Below, one piece after another: positions 40,510 through 49,005 of a stretch of 64,000 nucleotides of DNA (the first letter of the stretch is position 1; each line of letters opens with the position of its first letter). The position numbers and the translations under genes are program-made. Below the pieces are notes generated by a model that was given only the letters and a program-made list of their open reading frames with translations, was not told the DNA's origin and did not search any database. The stretch is from contig CAJTDE010000003.1 of NCBI GenBank assembly GCA_910574835.1, positions 62,001-126,000 on the forward strand. The letters run 5' to 3'. Source of the stretch: Clostridia bacterium (GTDB lineage Bacteria; Bacillota; Clostridia; Lachnospirales; Lachnospiraceae).

Positions 40510-42860
40510 ATGGATTCATAAGTAGTACGGGCGATGATTTCCTCCTGCAAATCAGGAGCAAGCTCCGTAAAATATGCCGTATAGCCGGCCACCCGTACAG
40601 TAAGACTGCGGTACTGCTCCGGGGTCTTTTGAGCCGCTCTCAAGTCCGCCTCATTCAGCACATTAAACTGAATATGGCTGATACCCAGACGGCATACGGA
40701 TCTCAAAAGCTCCACAAACTTTTCGATTCCTGTATCTGTTTTGAAAAACTGAGGTAAGAATTTCATATTCAAGAGGGTTCCATTGCTGGCCTTTCCGAAT
40801 GGAAGCTTTGCAACAGACTGCAAAAGCGCCGTAGGCCCATTGATATCACGGCCGTACATGGCAGATACCCCTCCGTCTGCCAGCGGATCTTTTGCACAGC
40901 GGCCGTCTGCCGAGGCTCCCACATTCTGGCCCATAGGCACATGAGCGGATACCGTATAGAGTCCCATCTGATAGATGCCTCCCCTGCCGTTTCGATACTT
41001 CTTCAAACCGTCGGCAAAGTAATTCACCCATTTTGCCCCCAGTTCATCCACCCAATCCACGTCATTGCCATACTTGGGCGCTTTATTGAGCAGCATCGCA
41101 CGAATAAGAGGCGCGTCCTCATAATTCGTCTGAAGGGCATGAAGCAAATCTGCCTGGGAAATCTTTTTCTTATCATACACAAGTTCCTTAATTGCCGCCA
41201 GCGAATCCGCCAGGTTTGCCGCCTGGATTGCCTGCACGCCGGCAAAATTATAGTGTGCTCCTCCCTGCGTTACATCCTGACCCTTGGCCAGACAATCATC
41301 AATGACTGCGGAAAGGAACGGTGTCGGCAGAAGCTTTTCATGCATCTTTTCCACCTGGCTTACGCACTCTACCATTTTATCCGAGAAATAATCAATCTCC
41401 TTGGCATAAGCCGTTTCCAAGTCCTCAAAAGTCTCATAAGTAGTCAAATCTCCCAGATCAAGCCCTGTCTTTTCTCCTGTTAACATATCCACGCCGTGGT
41501 TCAAGGTAAGCTCCAGGGCTTTCAGAAGATTGAACATAGCCGCGTCGCTCCACGCCAGGTTATTTCCATGAGTAGTCAGCTCCACACAGCCCACGATAGC
41601 ATAATTCATGGCATCCTCATGGCTGATTCCGTGTCCTTCCAAAGACGGAACGACCGCCTCGTCATTGAATACCTGGGGCATCCCGCTTCCAAGTCCGATC
41701 ACCCGGCTCGCAGCCTCCAAAAGCTCTTTTGGCGAATCCTTATAAATACGCAGGGACAGATTGGGCTGAGGCAGAAGCAGATGGGCCTGGGCCTGCAAAA
41801 AGAGATAGCTCAGTTCATTGGAAGCATCGCTTCCGTCTTCCCTCTGGCCGCCGATAGCCACATTAAATCCAATCGGGAAGCCTGCAAAATATTTTGCGCT
41901 GTTGGAATTACGAAGATATACCAATTGATTGAATTTCAGCCATAAACATTCTGTGATCTCCAGAGCATCCTCCAAGATCATTCCCTGCCTGCGGCTGTTC
42001 TCATAGTAAGGATACAAATACTGATCCATACGTCCCGGTGAGAAGGATGAGGCATTCCCTTCCATCTGTAAAATCACATACAGGAACCAAGTTGCCTGAA
42101 CTGCCTCCTGATAGGTTTCCGCCGGTTCTTTCGCCAGCTTATGGCAAATCTGAGCTGTCACATGCAGATTTTCTTTTCCTGTCTCCTGATACAGCTTATC
42201 TGCCAGCACACCGTAACGCTCAATAAAAGCGCTTGCTCCCTCCATGCTGATAATCACACTACGGTAAAAGTCTTTCTGTACTTCATCCGCCTTCTCCAGA
42301 TGGGCCTCTGCTTCCCTGCGGATTCCTGCGGGTCCAAGCTCCAGCCACTTTTTGGTGTTGGGGCAGATATGACCCTGAGAGTGATCCTTCTGATTAATCT
42401 TCACCACCTTGGCAATGGCGTCTACCTGTGTACCTACGGCCGCTCTCACCTGATCCTCCAGAGAACGCCCCTTCCAGTAAGGCATAATCTCTCTTCGGAA
42501 GGTATCTATATCCTCCTGGTGCACCTGGAACTTATCCTGCGGTCTGGTAGGAAGGGTTTCAAACTCTCGATCCACCCAGGAAGCTCCTGTCTCCGGAAAT
42601 ACAACGCCTCCACGAACCCCGGAGGTCCTGTTTCCCACAATCCTCTCCTCCGGCTCAATTCGAATCCGAATCTCCTTAAGAGACGCCTTCAATGCTTTCG
42701 CTCTCTGAATACAGCGCGGTTCTTCCTCTGTCCTTTTATAGCTTTCCGTCACTATGCCGGCCTGTTCAATGCTTGCATACCTTGGTTCTTCCAGCATTTC
42801 TTCCTTTAATTTCGCAATACGCTGTGAGCATCCAAGCTCCAATATCTTTCTTATTTCCAT
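40506..42860 (-). CDS. Glycyl radical enzyme of unassigned substrate
   Basis: 784 aa with GGAGG upstream. The active-site loop is AIVGCVELTTHGNN (thiyl Cys425, Glu427) and the C-terminal radical loop VRVAGYTAYF (Gly759). The GCVE form indicates a dehydratase or lyase rather than a formate lyase. The remaining barrel shows TQGGAHYN, LADSLAAIKELVYD and KAPKYGNDVDWVD, all conserved in the superfamily. It differs clearly from the other enzyme in this window (GCVETAVPG). Cotranscribed with its activase, the large ROK-like protein and a sugar isomerase; no microcompartment genes. The context predicts a sugar, polyol or anhydrosugar substrate. Confidence 0.92.
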   Translation of the reverse strand: MEIRKILELGCSQRIAKLKEEMLEEPRYASIEQAGIVTESYKRTEEEPRCIQRAKALKASLKEIRIRIEPEERIVGNRTSGVRGGVVFPETGASWVDREFETLPTRPQDKFQVHQEDIDTFRREIMPYWKGRSLEDQVRAAVGTQVDAIAKVVKINQKDHSQGHICPNTKKWLELGPAGIRREAEAHLEKADEVQKDFYRSVIISMEGASAFIERYGVLADKLYQETGKENLHVTAQICHKLAKEPAETYQEAVQATWFLYVILQMEGNASSFSPGRMDQYLYPYYENSRRQGMILEDALEITECLWLKFNQLVYLRNSNSAKYFAGFPIGFNVAIGGQREDGSDASNELSYLFLQAQAHLLLPQPNLSLRIYKDSPKELLEAASRVIGLGSGMPQVFNDEAVVPSLEGHGISHEDAMNYAIVGCVELTTHGNNLAWSDAAMFNLLKALELTLNHGVDMLTGEKTGLDLGDLTTYETFEDLETAYAKEIDYFSDKMVECVSQVEKMHEKLLPTPFLSAVIDDCLAKGQDVTQGGAHYNFAGVQAIQAANLADSLAAIKELVYDKKKISQADLLHALQTNYEDAPLIRAMLLNKAPKYGNDVDWVDELGAKWVNYFADGLKKYRNGRGGIYQMGLYTVSAHVPMGQNVGASADGRCAKDPLADGGVSAMYGRDINGPTALLQSVAKLPFGKASNGTLLNMKFLPQFFKTDTGIEKFVELLRSVCRLGISHIQFNVLNEADLRAAQKTPEQYRSLTVRVAGYTAYFTELAPDLQEEIIARTTYESI

Positions 42861-42943
42861 ACTCTACCTCCATTCCAGGTCCTCTTGTTTCTAACCTAAA
42901 TATAGCACACACACCACTCGATACCCACTCACAGTTACACCCA

Positions 42944-42967
42944 AAAAGTATACGATCCTATACTTTT
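42944..42967. promoter_or_regulatory. Palindrome upstream of the glycyl radical enzyme operon
   Basis: AAAAGTATA and TATACTTTT form a perfect 9-bp inverted repeat with a 6-bp centre, about 85 bases before the operon's first gene. It is a good candidate operator. The promoter beyond it is poor (TATATT without a clear -35), suggesting activator dependence, perhaps on the AraC protein encoded nearby. Confidence 0.55.
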
Positions 42968-42979
42968 CTCTTACTGCAT

Positions 42980-43011
42980 GGAGGGGCTGCAGCAACAGCG
43001 GCAGCCCCTCC
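42980..43011. terminator. GC-rich hairpin after the collapsed ABC remnant
   Basis: GGAGGGGCTGC and GCAGCCCCTCC pair perfectly over an 11-bp stem with a 10-base loop, 16 bases after the small reading frame at 43028-43141. No strong T-run follows on the minus strand. It is still the likely end of the former transporter operon. Confidence 0.55.
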
Positions 43012-43027
43012 GGGAAACAGTATTAGT

Positions 43028-43141
43028 TTATGATAAAGCTTCTTCCAAAGCCTTATACATCACGTTTTTGTCCGGTTTTTGCCCCGTCCACATCTCAATA
43101 TTCAGGGCCGCATGATGATCGAGATAATTTTGTTCCTTCAT
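43028..43141 (-). CDS. 37-aa small protein or gene remnant
   Basis: An open frame from ATG at 43141 to TAA encodes a 37-residue peptide beginning MKEQNYLDHHAALNIEMW and ending in MYKALEEALS. It has only a weak AAGAAG site and lies 33 bp after the transporter-permease remnant. The composition is protein-like. It could be a true small gene of the former sugar operon or the surviving part of a larger one. Function not recognised. Confidence 0.35.
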   Translation of the reverse strand: MKEQNYLDHHAALNIEMWTGQKPDKNVMYKALEEALS

Positions 43142-43174
43142 ATGTCAACTTCTTTTCCGTATTTATTTGGTCTT

Positions 43175-43604
43175 TTAAACTCTCTCCTGCTTCAGCTTCC
43201 GGCCAAAGCAGTCGCTTGCTATAATAATAACTATCAAAATTCCCTCACACAGCTTCTGGTAATAGCTGTCTACCCCAAGCTGATTCATGCAGTTGGTTAA
43301 AAGCTGAATGACGAAGAGACCAATAAAGCTTTCCACCATACCGCCGACGCCTCCGGCAAAGGAGGTTCCGACGATTACTACGCCGCAGTTTACAAGCATA
43401 CCGGTTGTATCTCCATATACGGAAGAGCCTGTATTCATTCGGGAGGCAAGAAGCACGCCTGCCAGAGTGGATACCACGCCGCTGATCACAAACGCCGCCC
43501 AGATTGGCGTTCCATTGTTCACCAGCATTACGGCAAGGATTCCGCCAAGGCACAGGGTTCCGCCGCAGGACAGGTCACAGTCGCCGCAGATAACCGCCAC
43601 AGTG
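43175..43604 (-). pseudogene. RbsC-like ABC permease remnant
   Basis: The frame reads AVICGDCDLSCGGTLCLGGILAVML, the region around the conserved GGIDLSVGS of sugar permeases, then ISGVVSTLAGVLL. It jumps straight to the C-terminal third: SRMNTGSSVYGDTTGMLVN, then CGVVIVGTSFAGGVGGMVESFIGL and the ending LGVDSYYQKLCEGILIVIIIA. Both the N terminus and about 130 central residues are missing. It is fused at its upstream end, out of frame, to the start of a binding-protein gene. Not a functional permease. Confidence 0.85.
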
Positions 43605-43743
43605 AAGCATTCTGCAAAGACTCACAGATAAAAGCAACCTTGATCGTATCACCTGACGCCGCCGGCTGTTCTGTTTTGCCGCCGCATGCAGTCATGCCAA
43701 GTACCATAACTGTTGCAAGCAGCAACGCAATGCGCTTTTTCAT
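43605..43743 (-). pseudogene. Truncated sugar-binding lipoprotein gene (first 45 codons)
   Basis: With AGGAGG upstream, the frame begins MKKRIALLLATVMVLGMTAC, a lipoprotein signal, and continues GKTEQPAASGDTIKVAFICESLQNA, the first strand of a periplasmic sugar-binding protein. There it runs into permease sequence in another frame and stops at 43528. About 280 residues of the binding protein, a whole ATPase gene and the permease start have been deleted. The leftover operon lies directly upstream of the glycyl radical enzyme operon and may have been its importer. Confidence 0.85.
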
Positions 43744-43848
43744 TTCTGTTCCTCCTTGAATTTGTTATTTTTTATAATTAACAGGCCCTCCTGTTAACCA
43801 TCATTGTAATATTCTATAAATTTATGTCTTTCTTGTCCCTTTTCATTT

Positions 43849-43874
43849 ATAGATTATAGACAAATATAATCTAT
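43849..43874. promoter_or_regulatory. Inverted repeat upstream of the lost transporter operon
   Basis: ATAGATTATA and TATAATCTAT are perfect 10-bp inverted arms around GACAAA. The repeat lies between the divergent lipoprotein remnant and the UPF0303 gene, a natural place for a shared operator. Confidence 0.55.
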
Positions 43875-43948
43875 GAAATAACCCTTAAACCTGCACGAAA
43901 GGTATACTATTCTGCACAAAATTTATGTTTTTCTACGATAAACGCTAT

Positions 43949-43977
43949 TTGACAAGCGCTGTTCTTCCGTTTACAAT
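43949..43977 (+). promoter_or_regulatory. Promoter of the UPF0303-type gene
   Basis: TTGACA (43949-43954), a 17-bp spacer and TACAAT (43972-43977) lie about 48 bases before the start codon. Near-consensus, so probably strong and constitutive unless repressed through the adjacent inverted repeat. Confidence 0.75.
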
Positions 43978-44024
43978 GAGCAAATCACAGTAAAACATTT
44001 TTCCGGATGCAAAGGAGATACATT

Positions 44025-44522
44025 ATGAGTAATTTTTATTATCAGGAAAGCTGGCTTGAAATCTTAAAGGAACAGGAAGAACTCCTGCGCTATGACACTT
44101 TTACCAGAAGCATGGCGCTAGAGCTGGGTCTTAACATTCTTAAGCTGGCTGAGAATACTTATCAGAAGCCTCTGGCTGTTCAGATTGTAGAGGACGGAAC
44201 CATTATCTTTGCCCACAAGATGGCCGGCACTTCCTCTGAAAATGACTGGTGGATGAACCGGAAGCTGGCCGTATCACGTCTAACCGGAAAAAGCTCCCTT
44301 TACTCCTGCGTGGAGACGGAAATGGGGAATCCCGCTCCCCAGTGGCAGGAGCGGCCAAACAATTATGCAGTCTGCGGCGGATGCTTCCCCATCCTTCCGG
44401 CGGACGGCAGTACACCCTGGGCCTATGTTCTTGTGTCAGGAATGAAGCATTTTGAGGATCACCAAGTCATTGCCGACGCTATGGCCTTACAGCTGGACAA
44501 AAAAATAAGGCGGGTTTCCTAA
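44025..44522 (+). CDS. UPF0303 (GlcG/HbpS-like) family protein
   Basis: 165 aa from the ATG at 44025 with AAAGGAG. The pattern matches UPF0303 proteins: ELGLNILKLAE near the start, VQIVEDGTIIFAHKMAGTSSENDWWMNRKLAVSR, then the glycine-rich YAVCGGCFPIL and a final VSGMKHFEDHQVIADAM. The fold is related to the haem-binding GlcG/HbpS group. Function is not established; members often sit in sugar catabolic clusters. Divergent from the lost transporter. Confidence 0.8.
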   Translation: MSNFYYQESWLEILKEQEELLRYDTFTRSMALELGLNILKLAENTYQKPLAVQIVEDGTIIFAHKMAGTSSENDWWMNRKLAVSRLTGKSSLYSCVETEMGNPAPQWQERPNNYAVCGGCFPILPADGSTPWAYVLVSGMKHFEDHQVIADAMALQLDKKIRRVS

Positions 44523-44560
44523 ACTCGCCTTATCTTCAATCTTAAAACGCTTTTCTATTA

Positions 44561-45346
44561 TCAAAGGGACTTAAACTGCCGGCGGAAACCCGCCGGAGAC
44601 TCTCCGGTAATCTCTTTAAATACCCGATGAAAATACTTAGGAGAATCAAAACCAACCTGGTAAGCAATCTCATCTATGCTAAGGCCGGACATCATCAAAA
44701 ACTGCCTGGATCGCTCAATCCGAAGCCGGTTGATGTAAGATATCACCGATAACCCTGTCCGTTCCTTAAACTTACGGGAAAGATATGATTTACTAATGTG
44801 CTCAAGCTCCGCCAGCTCATCCAAAGAAATCTTTTCCGCATAATGATTCTTGATATACTCTATCACGCAATCCAGCATACGGCTTCCTTCTACCGATTCC
44901 TTTTCCTCTCGCAGCACAACAAGCATTAAGGCCTTCATCGCATATTCCAAAAGCAAAGGGTCCTGCTTATCTCTCTTTCCCTCCTGATAAACAAGACGGA
45001 ACGCATTGCCCAGAATACTGTCTCTCTCATGAAGCCGTATCGGTTCTTCAATCTCAAGCTCCGGTATATCGATCCAAAGGCAGATAATCTCCCTTGGACG
45101 CTCCGGAATCCGTTTATCTAAGTGTTGCTGATGCGCCGGATAAACCGTCGTATCATAGAGGGAAAACTTTAAATTTGTTCCCGACACATCTGCATTTCCC
45201 TTTCCATCCATATAATAGATCAGTTCATGGTAGGGATGGGAGTGAAGCTCAAAATTCCACATACTGCTGTTCTCGTCAAACCATTCGCAAAATCGCAGCT
45301 TCGGCTTACTGCCGCGAATTACTTCATATGCTTTTTTCAGTTCCAT
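44561..45346 (-). CDS. AraC-family transcriptional regulator
   Basis: 261 aa. An N-terminal cupin sensor domain (about 20-110, with NFELHSHPYHELIYYMDGKG) is followed by two helix-turn-helix motifs (about 165-258: ISLDELAELEHISKSYLSRKFKERTG and IDEIAYQVGFDSPKYFHRVFKEITG). Such proteins activate sugar operons on binding a sugar. The nearest likely targets are the glycyl radical enzyme operon and the lost transporter operon. The gene converges on the UPF0303 gene. Confidence 0.92.
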   Translation of the reverse strand: MELKKAYEVIRGSKPKLRFCEWFDENSSMWNFELHSHPYHELIYYMDGKGNADVSGTNLKFSLYDTTVYPAHQQHLDKRIPERPREIICLWIDIPELEIEEPIRLHERDSILGNAFRLVYQEGKRDKQDPLLLEYAMKALMLVVLREEKESVEGSRMLDCVIEYIKNHYAEKISLDELAELEHISKSYLSRKFKERTGLSVISYINRLRIERSRQFLMMSGLSIDEIAYQVGFDSPKYFHRVFKEITGESPAGFRRQFKSL

Positions 45347-45434
45347 CCTGTCTCATCCTATCCCAGAATATTTTCTATTTATCCCTATGCATCATCCCTT
45401 AATCGCAGCCGTACATATCCTGTACCGCCTATAT

Positions 45435-47393
45435 TTAAAACTCAAACACCGCAACTCCGTAAGCCGGCAGCGGATAAGCAAAGGAATAAGGAAGGCCGTC
45501 GCACTCGCTCTTCTCCGCCTTATACACAAGAGGCTTCTCCTGTCCGCTTCCGCCAAATTCCGCCGCATCACTGTCAAGAACCAGCTTATACTGCTTCCTC
45601 CTGGGCACGCCCACGCGGTAATCCTCACGCTCCATAGGCGTAAAGTTGCACACAAAGAGCAGATTCTTCGTTCCCTTTTTGCTGAAACGCATAAAGGAGA
45701 AAATGCTGCGGAAATTGTCATTGGCATTCACCCACTGAAAGCCTGCCGGAACCGTATCCTGCTCGTAGAGGGCCGGCGTCTTTCGGTACAGATGAAGCAG
45801 CGCCTTGACATAGTTCTGAAGCTGCTGATGCTTCTCCTCTCCCAGCAGATACCAGTCAAGCTCTCTGGCCTCGCTCCACTCCTGGAACTGAGCAAAATCC
45901 TGTCCCATAAAGAGCAGCTTCTTACCCGGATGCCCCATCATAAAGGAATATCCCACCTTGAGATTGGCAAACTTATCGTCATACAGGCCCGGCATCTTAC
46001 TTATCATGGAGCATTTCAGATGCACCACCTCATCGTGGGACAGCACCAAAATGTAATTCTCACTGTAGGCGTAGGTCATGGCAAAGGTCATAAGATTGTG
46101 CGCCCCGTTGCGGAAATAGGGGTCCAGCTTCATATACTCCAGGAAGTCATTCATCCATCCCATATTCCACTTGAAAGAAAAGCCCAGTCCGTCATTTTCC
46201 GCAATGTCCGTTACCTTGGGCCATGCGGTGGATTCCTCCGCAATCATCATCACGCCCGGATTTCTTCCCAGCAGGCAGGAATTAAGATGCTTGAAAAATT
46301 CAATGGCCTCCAGATTCTTATTGCCGCCGTACTTGTTGGCTACCCACTGACCGTCCTGCTTGCCGTAATCCAGATACAGCATGGATGCCACCGCGTCTAC
46401 ACGAAGGCCGTCCACGTGATACTGTTCCACCCAGAAAAGGGCATTTGCAATGAGGAAGTTCTTTACCTCGTTCATTTCATAGTTAAAGATCTTCGTGCCC
46501 CAATCCGGATGCTCTCCCTTTCTGGGGTCCGGATATTCATAGAGGGCCTGGCCGTCGAAATCCGCAAGGCCGTGTGCATCCCTTGGAAAATGAGCCGGAA
46601 CCCAATCGAGAATCACGCCGATTTTATTCTTATGAAGATAGTTAATCAAATACATAAAATCCTCAGGACTTCCGTAACGGGAGGTAGGCGCATAATAGCC
46701 TGTTACCTGATATCCCCAGGAGCCGTCAAAAGGATGCTCCGCAATCCCCATCAGCTCCACATGGGTGTACCCCATCTCCTTCACATAGTCTGTCAGACTG
46801 TGAGCCAGCTCCCGATAGCTGTAAAAGCCGTCCTCGTCAGGTCCGTGGGGATGCTTCTTCCAGGAACCCGGATGCACCTCATAGATGGACATGGGTTCTT
46901 CCTTGGTATTCCGGCTTTTGCGCTTCTCCATCCAAACGCTGTCGCTCCAGCGGAAGCTGCTGATATCCGCAATCCTTGAGGCAGTTCCGGGACGCTGCTC
47001 TGCCTCCAGAGCATAGGGGTCCGCCTTGTAAAGCAGACGGTGATCCTCCGTCTCAATAAGGAACTTGTAGAGAGTCCCCATCTCCACACCGGGGACAAAC
47101 AGCTCGTAAATTCCCAGAGGCTCCAGGCGCTTCATCTCATGGCTTTCCTGGTCCCATCCGTTAAACTCTCCGATCACATGCACCCGATGGGCATGAGGCG
47201 CCCAGACTGCAAAATGAACGCCTTTTTTTCCCTCATGCTTGACGGTATGCGCTCCCAGCTTTCGGAAAATATCATAGTGATTTCCCTGTCCGAACAGATA
47301 TTGATCCATATCTGTCACAAAGCAGGAGGGCATCTCCGGCTTCTGCTTTCTTCTCGGCTGTGTTTTCTTTTTTTGTTTCTTTGTCTCTCCCAT
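45435..47393 (-). CDS. glgB: 1,4-alpha-glucan branching enzyme
   Basis: 652 aa from the ATG at 47393 (AGGAG eight bases upstream); a GTG three codons earlier overlaps that site. A lysine/glutamine-rich leader (KKQKKKTQPRRKQKPE) precedes the CBM48 domain (FAVWAPHAHRVHVIGEFNGWD). The GH13 barrel follows with DGLRVDAVASMLY (nucleophile Asp), MIAEESTAWP (acid Glu) and LSHDEVVH (transition-state Asp). It transfers glucan chains to alpha-1,6 positions in glycogen synthesis. It follows an amylase gene by 5 bp, so both belong to one glycogen/maltodextrin operon. Confidence 0.95.
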   Translation of the reverse strand: MGETKKQKKKTQPRRKQKPEMPSCFVTDMDQYLFGQGNHYDIFRKLGAHTVKHEGKKGVHFAVWAPHAHRVHVIGEFNGWDQESHEMKRLEPLGIYELFVPGVEMGTLYKFLIETEDHRLLYKADPYALEAEQRPGTASRIADISSFRWSDSVWMEKRKSRNTKEEPMSIYEVHPGSWKKHPHGPDEDGFYSYRELAHSLTDYVKEMGYTHVELMGIAEHPFDGSWGYQVTGYYAPTSRYGSPEDFMYLINYLHKNKIGVILDWVPAHFPRDAHGLADFDGQALYEYPDPRKGEHPDWGTKIFNYEMNEVKNFLIANALFWVEQYHVDGLRVDAVASMLYLDYGKQDGQWVANKYGGNKNLEAIEFFKHLNSCLLGRNPGVMMIAEESTAWPKVTDIAENDGLGFSFKWNMGWMNDFLEYMKLDPYFRNGAHNLMTFAMTYAYSENYILVLSHDEVVHLKCSMISKMPGLYDDKFANLKVGYSFMMGHPGKKLLFMGQDFAQFQEWSEARELDWYLLGEEKHQQLQNYVKALLHLYRKTPALYEQDTVPAGFQWVNANDNFRSIFSFMRFSKKGTKNLLFVCNFTPMEREDYRVGVPRRKQYKLVLDSDAAEFGGSGQEKPLVYKAEKSECDGLPYSFAYPLPAYGVAVFEF

Positions 47394-47398
47394 AATGC

Positions 47399-48757
47399 TC
47401 ACTCCTGTAATATTTTAAATACCGCGCTTCCGCCTGCGGATATTTCCAATTGAATTTTTCCGTTCTCTACGGGGAAGGTCTCACCCATGAGAACCTCAAG
47501 GGCGCTGCTTCCTGTCACCGGGCAGGGAATCTCCATCCGGGCCGGCGCCTCATCGTTATTCACCGCAACTACTACGGCATTCTCTCCCAGAATCCGGGCA
47601 AATGCGTACTGGCGGTTGGTAAGGCACAGCTCTTTGTACACGCCGTCCACCAGAGCCGGCGCCTCTTTACGAAGCCCGGCAAGCTTAATCAAAAGCTCCT
47701 TTAGTTCCGGATGGGGCGGCTGTGCCTCCATCTTCTCAAGATCCAGGCAGGGCCGCAGAAAATCATCATTGGGTCCTTCCTTTTTTCCCTCCACGCCCCA
47801 CTCGCCGCCGTAATAGATGGAGGGAATACCCGGAAGGGTATAGAGAAGGGTATACACAGGCGCCAGATGAGCCTTTTCCTTCAGCTTATTCACCAGACGA
47901 TCCACATCATGATTTTCCACAAAGGAATACAGCCTGCGTCCCCGGTAAATGCCGCCGTTGGCATCAAACTGCCTGCGGATGGTGTGGGCTATCTCAAAAT
48001 AATTGTGATCATTGTGGCCGGAATAGAGACCCTTGTGAAGCTCATAGTTGGTTACGGAGTGAAGCATATCCTCCCCGGTCCACCGGGCGTAATCTCCGTG
48101 GATCACCTCGCCCATCAGCCAGAAGTCTTCCTTCTTCGCTTCCGTCACCTTCCGCAGATCCTTCATAAAGTTAAATTCCAGGCAGTCCGCACAGTCCAGG
48201 CGGATGCCGTCAATGTCAAATTCATCAATCCAGAACCGCACCACATCAAAGAGGTACTGACGCACGCCCTCATCGTACAGATTCAGATTGGCCAGCTCAA
48301 AGCAATTTCTCCACGCCTTATAGTAAAAGCCGTCATTGTAGTGGGTATTGCCCTCAAAGCTCACATCCTGATACCACCAGCGGTACTGAGACTGCTCTCT
48401 CTTTTCCTTCAGATCCTGAAAGGCGAAAAACTCCCGCCCCGTATGGTTGAATACGCCGTCCACCACTACCCGGATTCCGCTTTCATGGCAGAGCTTTACA
48501 AAATGCTTAAAATCCTCGTTGTCTCCAAGTCTGCGGTCTACCAGCTTATAATCTCTGGTGTCATAGCCGTGGCTTGTGGACTCAAACAGGGGGCCTATAT
48601 AGAGGGCAGTCACCCCGTACTCCTTCATATGTGCAATCCAGGGTTCCAAATCCCTTAAGCGGTGAACGGTCTCTTCTTCTGTGTTATATTTCGGCGCACC
48701 CGTGAGACCCAACGGATATATATGGTAAAAAACCGCCTCCTCGTACCATTTTGACAC
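47399..48757 (-). CDS. GH13 alpha-glucosidase/amylase (maltodextrin hydrolase type)
   Basis: 452 aa without signal peptide, so cytosolic. The GH13 conserved regions are clear: VVVDGVFNHTG, GIRLDCADCLEF (nucleophile Asp), LMGEVIHGDY (acid Glu) and FVENHDVDRL (Asp). The C-terminal beta domain ends in ISAGGSAVFKI. The short length and absence of an N-terminal CBM point to a maltodextrin glucosidase or neopullulanase-like enzyme. It is the first gene of a two-gene operon with glgB. Confidence 0.9.
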   Translation of the reverse strand: MSKWYEEAVFYHIYPLGLTGAPKYNTEEETVHRLRDLEPWIAHMKEYGVTALYIGPLFESTSHGYDTRDYKLVDRRLGDNEDFKHFVKLCHESGIRVVVDGVFNHTGREFFAFQDLKEKREQSQYRWWYQDVSFEGNTHYNDGFYYKAWRNCFELANLNLYDEGVRQYLFDVVRFWIDEFDIDGIRLDCADCLEFNFMKDLRKVTEAKKEDFWLMGEVIHGDYARWTGEDMLHSVTNYELHKGLYSGHNDHNYFEIAHTIRRQFDANGGIYRGRRLYSFVENHDVDRLVNKLKEKAHLAPVYTLLYTLPGIPSIYYGGEWGVEGKKEGPNDDFLRPCLDLEKMEAQPPHPELKELLIKLAGLRKEAPALVDGVYKELCLTNRQYAFARILGENAVVVAVNNDEAPARMEIPCPVTGSSALEVLMGETFPVENGKIQLEISAGGSAVFKILQE

Positions 48758-48844
48758 GGTATTGTCCTCCTTTTTTCTAAGAGCTGTTCCCCAAAATCCG
48801 GATAACGGGAATTGGATAACTCGCTCTAAGCATACTATAAAGAC

Positions 48845-48873
48845 ATTTTATACTTTTCGTTATATTGTGTCAA
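48845..48873 (-). promoter_or_regulatory. Promoter of the amylase-glgB operon
   Basis: On the minus strand TTGACA (48868-48873), 17 bp and TAAAAT (48845-48850). It lies back to back with the promoter of the divergent kinase gene, about 15 bp apart. Confidence 0.75.
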
Positions 48874-48887
48874 GTTCCTGTTTCCGT

Positions 48888-48916
48888 TTGACATTTTTTT
48901 GTGCAGGTTTTATAAT
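48888..48916 (+). promoter_or_regulatory. Consensus promoter of the FruK-type gene
   Basis: A perfect TTGACA (48888-48893), exactly 17 bp (including a T-run) and a perfect TATAAT (48911-48916). It is the strongest promoter seen in the window. Confidence 0.85.
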
Positions 48917-49005
48917 CTACTCAAATAGAATCAGCAGCTTCTAAGCATTGCACTGTTCAGGGTGTACTGTTCTCATATTATGGAACTGCAACAGGAGGTT
49001 TTGAT

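Noticed and set aside
45387-46979. 530-codon open frame on the plus strand opposite glgB
   Set aside because: Long but antisense to a gene with every GH13 catalytic motif; its composition (many His, Leu and Arg) is typical of an antisense shadow.
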